From Pseudomonadota bacterium (lineage in GTDB: Bacteria > Pseudomonadota > Alphaproteobacteria > Caulobacterales > Caulobacteraceae): a stretch of DNA of 6,152 bases. Of this stretch, positions 1 to 5,240 are shown piece after piece. Below the pieces are notes generated by a model. The model was not told the origin of the DNA. It saw only the letters and a program-made list of their open reading frames with translations, and searched no databases. The translations under genes and the position numbers were made by a program. The stretch lies in contig JAEXKM010000012.1 of the NCBI GenBank assembly GCA_023445705.1, positions 1 to 6,152 of the forward strand, in the 5' to 3' direction. Position 1 is the first letter of the stretch, and every line of letters begins with the position of its first letter.

Positions 1-928
1 CGTCCGGACCAAGGCCCTGCACGGTGGCAAGCTCGACCAGGCGACGCTGCGCGCCCCGGCCGGCCAGGACGGCGATCACATCGATCGTCTCGGCGATGAG
101 GGCGCGCGGGACGACGGACACCGCCTCCAGCGTCAGTTGTTCGAGCCGGCGCAGCGCGCCCATGGCCGACCCGGCGTGCAAGGTGCCGATCCCGCCCGGA
201 TGGCCCGTGCCCCAGGCTTTCAGGAGATCGAGCGCTTCGGCGCCGCGCACCTCGCCGATTGGAATACGGTCTGGACGTAGCCTTAGGGCGGCGCGGACAA
301 GCTCGGTCAGGCTGGCCACGCCATCCTTGGTCCGCAGCGCCACCAGGTTCGGCGCGCGGCACTGAAGCTCCCGGGTGTCCTCAATGAGAACGACCCGCTC
401 GCCGGTCCTGGCGACTTCCGCCAGGAGCGCATTGACCAAGGTGGTCTTTCCAGTCGACGTGCCGCCGACCACTAGGATGTTCTTGCGCTCGGCCACCGCG
501 GCCTGCAGCGCCAGTCCCTCAGCGGGCGACATGGTCCCGCGCTCGACATAGCTGCCGAGATCGAACACTGCGCAGGCCGCCTTGCGGATGGAAAACGCCG
601 GCGCCGACACAACCGGCGGCAACAGCCCTTCGAACCGCTCGCCGGTCTCCGGAAGCTCGGCCGACACCCGAGGCGCGCCGGGGTGAGCCTCCACGCCGAC
701 ATGATGGGCGACGAGCCGGACGATCCGCTCCCCATCCGCTGGACTGAGGCGGATCTCGGTCGCTTCCAGGCCATCAGCCAGACGATCAATCCAGAGGCGC
801 CCGTCCGGATTGAGCATGACCTCGGCCACCGACGGGTCATCCAGCCATGCGGCGATCTCTGGGCCCATGGCGGTGCGCAGCATGCGCGCGCTGCGGATGA
901 GGACGGTGTCTTCTGCTGACTGACGCAC
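1..928 (-). CDS. trbB: Conjugative transfer ATPase TrbB (VirB11-like), C-terminus cut by window edge
   Basis: Cytoplasmic hexameric ATPase that powers pilus assembly and DNA transfer in P-type (RP4 Trb-like) type IV secretion systems. I translated 309 residues without a stop; the family is usually about 320 long, so only a short tail is missing. The N-terminal domain contains the typical EVMLNPDGRLWIDR stretch (about residues 36-49). The ATPase domain shows Walker A GGTSTGKTTL (155-164, Lys161), an Asp box LIEDTREL (181-188), Walker B RIPIGEVRG (221-229, Glu226) and a His box TGHPGGIGTLHAG (241-253). The GTG at 926-928 is chosen because GGAG lies 8 bases upstream (937-940) and the protein then begins as TrbB proteins usually do. 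An in-frame ATG at 971-973 would add a Pro/Arg-rich leader and is less likely. The rest of a trb operon would be expected beyond base 1. The CopG-like gene and traG that often precede trbB are not present on its upstream side here. Confidence 0.95.
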   Translation of the reverse strand, partial: MRQSAEDTVLIRSARMLRTAMGPEIAAWLDDPSVAEVMLNPDGRLWIDRLADGLEATEIRLSPADGERIVRLVAHHVGVEAHPGAPRVSAELPETGERFEGLLPPVVSAPAFSIRKAACAVFDLGSYVERGTMSPAEGLALQAAVAERKNILVVGGTSTGKTTLVNALLAEVARTGERVVLIEDTRELQCRAPNLVALRTKDGVASLTELVRAALRLRPDRIPIGEVRGAEALDLLKAWGTGHPGGIGTLHAGSAMGALRRLEQLTLEAVSVVPRALIAETIDVIAVLAGRGAQRRLVELATVQGLGPD

Positions 929-936
929 CGGTTGAA

Positions 937-940
937 CTCC
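937..940 (-). promoter_or_regulatory. Ribosome binding site of trbB
   Basis: GGAG on the minus strand, 8 bases before the GTG at 926-928. This site decides the start, because no ATG in this frame has an equally good site. Confidence 0.6.
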
Positions 941-1089
941 GATCCCCCGCCGTGGCGGCCGGGGTCGGCGCATCAGTGATCGCAGCTTGCAACGAAGCTC
1001 AACAGCCTAAGGCTCGGCGTAGGGGCGCATCGTATAGTGACTTGCGCACGGCGCTCTGTGCCACTCAACTTTGGACAGATCGTTCCAGC

Positions 1090-1108
1090 AAGTCGGACCG
1101 ACTGACTT
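1090..1108. repeat. Operator-like inverted repeat upstream of trbB
   Basis: AGTCGG-A-CCGACT (1091-1103) is a perfect inverted repeat with 6-base arms around one central base. An alternative pairing of AAGTC (1090-1094) with GACTT (1104-1108) overlaps it. It lies between the stop of the caspase gene and the start of trbB, where a repressor or relaxosome-type regulator could bind. There is no T-run, so it is not an intrinsic terminator. The role is inferred from position only. Confidence 0.35.
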
Positions 1109-1127
1109 AGATGTTCCCGCTTCGCTT

Positions 1128-1140
1128 CGGACTCGGTCCG
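1128..1140. repeat. Short inverted repeat just past the caspase stop codon
   Basis: CGGAC-TCG-GTCCG, a 5-bp stem with a 3-base loop, ends 9 bases beyond the caspase TAG on the transcribed side. It shares the half-site TCGGAC with the repeat at 1091-1103, the two copies starting 34 bases apart (1093 and 1127). It could be a weak hairpin at the mRNA end or a second binding site; no U-tract follows. Confidence 0.3.
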
Positions 1141-1148
1141 GCCGTGAA

Positions 1149-3125
1149 CTATGGCGGACTACGGAGTGAAGAACTGAACGGCTCGAGGGATGCCGCGACC
1201 GCATCGGAGATGCTCTTGTCGCTACCTAGCCAGACCTCGATATTGCCGCTGAGCTGCGGTTGCATGCACTTGCGAATGCAAAGCACAGGAACGGTCTGGC
1301 CAGTGCTTTGCGACAGCAGGTCGGCGAGCGCCTGGGCCCGCTGCCGAAGCTGTGGATCGGCGATGCGAACTTCAGACCGTTTTGGATAGCGGGTGACGTC
1401 GTGTCCCCTCTTGCCCAGCATCGTTTCAGCGACGGGCTCCACCGACACATCAGGAAACTGCACATCCACGAGGTTGATGAGCCGACTGGCGACCTCACGG
1501 TCGCTGGGTGCGAGTACCTGGAAGTAAACGCGCGGCGCGCGCGGTCCTTTAAACGCCCCCGCGCAGTAGGAGGCTTCGATGTAATCGCGCGTGGGTCTGT
1601 CGCCGCTGCGAACGGCCAGCTTCGGCGCCAGGGGCCGGATGAGACGACGAGCTAGATCGTTCTCGTCCGGTGCTGTCGGAGCGTAGTCGACGTAAAGCGC
1701 GTCGATCCTTCGTTGCAGACGAGCCGTTGCGTTTTCGGCAGGAGTGATCTCTCGCAACCGAACCGCATAGACCTGCGCTTCGCCGGATTTGGAATTGGAA
1801 TCTTTCAGATTGTCGGCGAGCCCCTCAGCGAGCGTAAGGGCCGATTGCTTACGGGACTGGGACTGCTCGTCGCCGGAACACCAGGAGACATCGATGAGAA
1901 CGCGTCGCGGGCGCTGCATCGACGCCTGCCGCCACACGACGCGGCTCTTTCCCTGAAAAGCGTCTGCGGCCGGCACGCCCTGATCTAGAGACGCCAGTTG
2001 CACCCCCAGCTTGCGGCCCAGCGCCACGCCCGGCTTTTCGCAACCGAAGAAACACCAATTGCCGCCCGCATATAGATCGCCTTCAGGCACGAGCCTATTT
2101 TGGTCACGTAGTGCGCTCCGCTCGTTCTCCTTGGCCACGAAGGTCTGAAACGTGTCGAAGTGATCGCGGATCGTCATGTCCCGCTTCACTTGGGTTGAAA
2201 AGAGCTGGCCCAACAGACTCGAGCCGGAGCCGTTGTCATCCGGCACGGTGTTATTGGGCTGGGTCGCATAGAGAATCTGGAGCCCTGACGGCAGGAGGCG
2301 CGCCGATCGGGGCGTCATCACCACGCTCTTCAGCAGATTCCAATAGCCCGCCTCCTTGCTGTCTGGCGCGACCTTCTTCAGCTCGGCATCGACGCGGTCG
2401 TAGACGTGGCGAAGGAATGGATTGTTACGGCAGCTGTCCATCACAACCAGCAGCGGGAAAGCGAGCCTGGACTCAGACGGAAGCCGGCCCAGGCTCTCAT
2501 AGACGTCTACGCCTCGGTAGTTGGGGAACAGGTTGTAGCCGACCGGGCCGGCGGTCTTGATGATCCGGTCGGTCATCTTCTCGGCATTGATACGAGTGTC
2601 GACGCCGAAGTAGTAGTTGCGCCCGTTGACCGTCATGCCATGGCCGGCGAGATACAACATCATCAGCCGGGGCTTGGCTGCCTCCAGAGGCGCTACGGAG
2701 ACGAGCTGCGAGATGACCAGAGCCACTTGCCGGTTGGACTGCTCGCAAAGGACGTAGATTTCGTTCTTGCGCCAGCCGATCTCGGCCAAGCGCGTTGCGA
2801 CGGCGCGAACGTCCGAGCATGGCTTCGCGAGCGGTGAGAGATAACTTGCATCCAGATCGCTCGGATCGGGCGGAGCCTTGTCGTAGGTGCCATTGCCGAT
2901 CAGCACCGCCAGCCGCGGCGTCTCCTCAGGCAGGACTAACTTCAGCCCATCCTCGACCTCGATGAAGGCCGGAGCGGAGGACAGTTCGGCATTGCGGATC
3001 AAGCCCCCCTCCCCTGGCCCGCCATCGGGCTCCGGCTGGGCCGCGCCGCCGACGAGCAACATCGCCGAACAGCCGACCACTGCGGCCAGACGCCGGCATA
3101 TCTTCGCGGCGACGTGAGGGACCAT
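1149..3125 (-). CDS. Exported caspase-like (peptidase C14 / metacaspase-type) protein with duplicated C-terminal module
   Basis: A 658-residue predicted periplasmic cysteine peptidase of the caspase fold. Residues 1-29 form a signal peptide: KICRR, then a hydrophobic stretch and GGAA. VVGC (16-19) loosely resembles a lipobox, but the hydrophobic run continues past it, so Sec signal peptidase I cleavage near residue 29 is preferred. The caspase domain spans about 70-365: RLAVLIGNGTYD is the first strand, the catalytic His is H162 in LAGHGM, and the catalytic Cys is C232 in LLVVMDSCRNNPF, a close match to the family DACRNNPF motif. ATQPNNTVPDDNGSGSSLL (287-305) matches the segment after the Cys that shapes the substrate pocket. 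WCFFGC (357-362) could form a disulfide. Two similar modules follow, about 406-521 and 529-634, not assignable to a named family by eye. The ATG overlaps the stop of the upstream peptidase gene by one base, with no good ribosome binding site of its own, so translation is probably coupled. Substrate and activator are unknown. Confidence 0.88.
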   Translation of the reverse strand: MVPHVAAKICRRLAAVVGCSAMLLVGGAAQPEPDGGPGEGGLIRNAELSSAPAFIEVEDGLKLVLPEETPRLAVLIGNGTYDKAPPDPSDLDASYLSPLAKPCSDVRAVATRLAEIGWRKNEIYVLCEQSNRQVALVISQLVSVAPLEAAKPRLMMLYLAGHGMTVNGRNYYFGVDTRINAEKMTDRIIKTAGPVGYNLFPNYRGVDVYESLGRLPSESRLAFPLLVVMDSCRNNPFLRHVYDRVDAELKKVAPDSKEAGYWNLLKSVVMTPRSARLLPSGLQILYATQPNNTVPDDNGSGSSLLGQLFSTQVKRDMTIRDHFDTFQTFVAKENERSALRDQNRLVPEGDLYAGGNWCFFGCEKPGVALGRKLGVQLASLDQGVPAADAFQGKSRVVWRQASMQRPRRVLIDVSWCSGDEQSQSRKQSALTLAEGLADNLKDSNSKSGEAQVYAVRLREITPAENATARLQRRIDALYVDYAPTAPDENDLARRLIRPLAPKLAVRSGDRPTRDYIEASYCAGAFKGPRAPRVYFQVLAPSDREVASRLINLVDVQFPDVSVEPVAETMLGKRGHDVTRYPKRSEVRIADPQLRQRAQALADLLSQSTGQTVPVLCIRKCMQPQLSGNIEVWLGSDKSISDAVAASLEPFSSSLRSPP

Positions 3126-3127
3126 CA
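3123..3127 (-). promoter_or_regulatory. TGATG stop/start overlap coupling two peptidase genes
   Basis: On the minus strand TGATG contains the TGA that ends the upstream peptidase gene and the ATG that starts the caspase gene, sharing one A. No clear Shine-Dalgarno sequence precedes the ATG, so terminating ribosomes probably reinitiate here, which would tie the amounts of the two proteins together. Confidence 0.7.
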
Positions 3128-4156
3128 GACGTCGTCACCGTCGATGAACTGGACGACGGGCGGCCCAAGGTCGCGATCCAGCATCCGGTCCGTCTCTGCG
3201 CCCCTTGTCGCTCCAGAACCCGATGTGCGGGCATAGACTTTCTTCTGGATGCCATCGAGAGCGTCTTGAATGCGCCAATGTTGCGGGGTCCAGAGACGTC
3301 CGCTGTTGAGGTACAGCTGGCTTGTCTGCTTGAGGATGATACCAGGATCCTTGGTGGCCCCTGCCGAGGGGCCGTCATAGGCAGACGGCCCGAAATAGGC
3401 GTCGCGAAACGCGAAGCCGCCGCCAATGCGGGGGCCCTGAGCCGAAAAGTATCGGAACCCGCGAACATTTGGCGCGTAGGTCGCCGTGTGGGTGTTGTTC
3501 TGGCCGATGTAATCCCAGAAGATTACGGCATGCCCGGATCCGCTCGCGCGGTTCAAGTTGATGAAATCCCCGCGCTTCAGCGCCGAGAACGGCAACTCCT
3601 CGCCCATGTTGAACGTCTGAAACGCGTGCGCGCTGCCGCGACTGACGGCATGGCGCACTCGCCCATCGTTGTATTTTACAGCGGGAGTGTCGGCATTCTT
3701 GTAGCCAAACACATCGGCGGTATCCTCTTGCACCCAAAGATAAGGACGTAAATCCTTCAGCGTGCCGCCCCGCCACTTGTTGGCCGGCAGCAGAGCATAG
3801 ACGTCGATCGCATCCTTCTGTCTCTCCGGCTGGCGAGCGAAGATGTTCAGCGCCTCGATCACGATCTCTCCCACAGCCGCCACGCACATGGTCGACTTTT
3901 GATAGGCCGCGTCACGCTTTGGCCCGGTTGGAGACTGCGCGATGATAGCGTCGCCGTAGTGGAGATCTTGGGTGAAGGCGTATGAAAGGTCGCCCTTCCG
4001 GGGACCGCCATAGCCCCCTCCGGCCCGATCCTTCTGAAGCATCTCTACTGAAGCGATGATCAGGCTATTGAGGCCTGCATTTCCTGAGGGCTCGGCGCTC
4101 GCCTCGGCCGCAAGGGGCAAGGCGCCTACGCCAGCTATAAAGGCTCTTCTGTCCAC
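3125..4156 (-). CDS. Tat-exported putative cysteine peptidase/amidase (NlpC/P60- or CHAP-like)
   Basis: A 343-residue protein starting at a GTG (4154-4156), preceded by GAGGA with 6 bases of spacing. The resulting N-terminus, (M)DRRAFIAGVGALPLAAEASA, is a compact twin-arginine signal with probable cleavage after residue 21. An earlier in-frame TTG (4217-4219) would only add an Arg-rich extension and has no good ribosome binding site. The mature protein shows a probable nucleophile Cys91 at the start of a helix (STMCVAAVGEIVIEALN, about 88-104) and a later LKRGDFINLNRASGSGHAVIFWDYI-type segment (about 194-218) with His209. This Cys-helix ... GD ... GHxxIF order is seen in papain-like NlpC/P60 and CHAP peptidoglycan hydrolases. 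Asp215 in FWDYI or Gln240 in FSAQG could be the third polar residue. Tat export implies folding before transport. It is first in an operon with the caspase-like gene. The fold is proposed from motifs only; it might instead be a catalytically related family not yet named. That it is a real exported protein is much more secure. Confidence 0.75.
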   Translation of the reverse strand: MDRRAFIAGVGALPLAAEASAEPSGNAGLNSLIIASVEMLQKDRAGGGYGGPRKGDLSYAFTQDLHYGDAIIAQSPTGPKRDAAYQKSTMCVAAVGEIVIEALNIFARQPERQKDAIDVYALLPANKWRGGTLKDLRPYLWVQEDTADVFGYKNADTPAVKYNDGRVRHAVSRGSAHAFQTFNMGEELPFSALKRGDFINLNRASGSGHAVIFWDYIGQNNTHTATYAPNVRGFRYFSAQGPRIGGGFAFRDAYFGPSAYDGPSAGATKDPGIILKQTSQLYLNSGRLWTPQHWRIQDALDGIQKKVYARTSGSGATRGAETDRMLDRDLGPPVVQFIDGDDV

Positions 4157-4213
4157 GGCTCGTCCTCGACGACGCCCTGCGCCCCACCTTCGAGCGCGAA
4201 AGGCAATTTCACA

Positions 4214-4227
4214 GCTCAAAATTGAGC
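4214..4227. repeat. Perfect 14-bp palindrome, possible operator
   Basis: GCTCAAAATTGAGC has 6-base arms (GCTCAA/TTGAGC) around AA. It lies 57 bases before the GTG start of the peptidase gene and about 110 bases before the other pair. If the TTGACC at 4253-4248 is a -35 box, the palindrome would overlap the -10 and start-point region, a usual place for a repressor site. No regulator gene is visible in the window. Confidence 0.45.
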
Positions 4228-4284
4228 CTGTTTCAAGTCGGCGATTGGGTCAACCATTGTTCGCCGAAACCCAGGACGGACTCC

Positions 4285-4290
4285 TTGACA
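4285..4290 (+). promoter_or_regulatory. Candidate -35 box for the plus-strand pair
   Basis: TTGACA matches the sigma-70 -35 consensus exactly and lies 49 bases before the ATG at 4340. The weakness is the absence of a matching -10 at 16-18 bases; in alphaproteobacteria -10 boxes are often degenerate. Confidence 0.3.
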
Positions 4291-4329
4291 ACTGTTCGCT
4301 GCATAAAAGAAGACTACACGTGACCAACC

Positions 4330-4336
4330 GGAGGGG
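4330..4336 (+). promoter_or_regulatory. Strong ribosome binding site of the secreted-protein gene
   Basis: GGAGGGG just before the ATG at 4340 (GGAGG with 5 bases of spacing) is the best Shine-Dalgarno sequence in the window. It fixes the start and suggests high translation compared with the coupled caspase gene. Confidence 0.75.
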
Positions 4337-4339
4337 CCT

Positions 4340-5233
4340 ATGAGACATGTTTGTTGGTTGAGCGGCCTACTGGCAGCCGCGTTGGCGACCACGGCGCAGG
4401 CCAAGTGCGTCAAGCCGAGTTACGCGGCCGAGCTGTCGAGCGCTGCGATCCAGGCGCAAGCCCAGGCCAAAGCGCTAGAAAATCTTTCGCAGGCAGTCAC
4501 CAAGGTTCTGGGCGACAAGCCCTCGGCGACTATGGTGGTTAAGGCGAACTTCACCGTTTCCGCCGCCGGCGAGGTCGCGCAAGGCGCCTACGCGACCACG
4601 GCGGACGAGATTTTCTGCTATCTGCGCGAAGCTGCAGCCACTGATCCAGCCCGCCTCCAGGAGATCGAGACCCAGCAACGGGAATTCGAGGCTCTGATCG
4701 ATGAGTACTTCGATTTCGAGCTTTGGCAGGTAGGGTCCGGAGCTCAGCGAAAGGCGATCCGCGACGACCTGACGACACGCAAGCCCCGGACGGCCCCGCT
4801 GGCCGGCCAAGAGACGGCGCTTCTGGCGGCGATCCCGGAATTCAACTTTGATCGGGTGAAGACCGTGAACTTTTCGGTCAGCGCGGAGGTCTCTAGCGGC
4901 CTTACGGCGGGGGTTTGCACAAACCTCGTCCAGGCTTCCATACGGCAGGTGAACCCGTCGGTTCTGGCGTCTCTGCAGCGCTTGCGTGGGACGATCGTGG
5001 AGTGGCTCGCACGCGATGACGTTCGCGCTCGCAGCGAGGTTTGGAAGTTCGCCAGCGCCCAGATGAACTATGCAGCGAGCCAAAGCGCGGCGTCGATGAC
5101 CGTTAACCCGGCGGTGGCCGCGTGCGTGACGAAGGCGGCCGAGATAGCGGCGAAGGAGGCCGAGAAGGTCGCTGCACCGCCGAAGGTGGAGAGCCAGCGG
5201 ACGGCAGCGGTCGCCGCGCCGCAAGGGTCCTAA
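4340..5233 (+). CDS. Sec-exported protein of unknown function
   Basis: A 297-residue protein that I do not recognise. Residues 1-21 are a clear Sec signal peptide (MRH, hydrophobic LSGLLAAALATT, then AQA with cleavage before Lys22). The mature part has four cysteines (23, 93, 193, 262), enough for two disulfides in the periplasm. Two segments look alike: about 65-98, containing ANFTVSAAGEV and later FCYL, and about 174-204, containing VNFSVSAEVSS and later a Cys; this hints at a duplicated beta-rich unit. Between them lies a charged helical segment (103-150). The tail after about 263 is rich in Ala, Lys and Glu and ends in a Pro/Ala stretch, like a linker or disordered end. The start is fixed by a strong GGAGG. 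It is first of a plus-strand pair with the OmpA-like lipoprotein and divergent from the peptidase pair, so a shared envelope function is likely but inferred. Confidence 0.85.
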   Translation: MRHVCWLSGLLAAALATTAQAKCVKPSYAAELSSAAIQAQAQAKALENLSQAVTKVLGDKPSATMVVKANFTVSAAGEVAQGAYATTADEIFCYLREAAATDPARLQEIETQQREFEALIDEYFDFELWQVGSGAQRKAIRDDLTTRKPRTAPLAGQETALLAAIPEFNFDRVKTVNFSVSAEVSSGLTAGVCTNLVQASIRQVNPSVLASLQRLRGTIVEWLARDDVRARSEVWKFASAQMNYAASQSAASMTVNPAVAACVTKAAEIAAKEAEKVAAPPKVESQRTAAVAAPQGS

Positions 5234-5240
5234 GCGCAAT

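Larger units (their letters stand above)
929..1148. other. Non-coding gap between the caspase gene and trbB
   Basis: About 220 bases with no convincing gene on either strand. The short open frames here are shadows and resemble no CopG/ribbon-helix-helix regulator, the small gene often found before trbB. It holds two short inverted repeats (1091-1103 and 1128-1140) and a weak AGCTT/AAGCT hairpin (984-999). I see no stem followed by a T-run, so no clear intrinsic terminator ends the caspase operon. The promoter for trbB may lie here, but I could not pick a convincing -35/-10 pair. Confidence 0.6.
4157..4339. promoter_or_regulatory. Divergent promoter region between the two gene pairs
   Basis: These 183 bases separate two genes read outward in opposite directions, so promoters for both pairs should lie here. 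On the plus strand TTGACA (4285-4290) is a perfect -35 hexamer, but no good -10 follows at normal spacing; CATAAA (4302-4307) is too close. On the minus strand TTGACC (4253-4248) is a -35 candidate whose -10 position falls on or beside the 14-bp palindrome at 4214-4227. No small gene is supported here. Confidence 0.5.

Noticed and set aside
472..840. 122-residue open frame on the minus strand
   Set aside because: It is a frame-shifted reading of trbB; the true frame gives Walker A and the conserved N-terminal motif through the same bases.
944..964. GC-rich hairpin CCGCC/GGCGG as a terminator
   Set aside because: The stem is only about 4-5 bp with a tiny loop, no T-run follows on the transcribed strand, and it sits immediately before the trbB ribosome binding site.
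1007..1204. 65-residue minus-strand frame as a possible CopG-like gene before trbB
   Set aside because: The translation has no ribbon-helix-helix pattern and overlaps the end of the caspase gene in another frame.
4157..4219. Longer start (TTG at 4217-4219) for the Tat-exported peptidase
   Set aside because: TTG start, Arg-rich extension without export-signal logic, no good ribosome binding site, and it would cover the palindrome. The GTG at 4156 has GAGGA at good spacing and starts right at the Tat motif.
4475..5239. 254-residue open frame on the minus strand
   Set aside because: It lies antisense to the secreted-protein gene, which has a strong RBS and clear signal peptide. Its translation is Arg/Leu-rich without domain motifs, as expected of a shadow frame in high-GC DNA.
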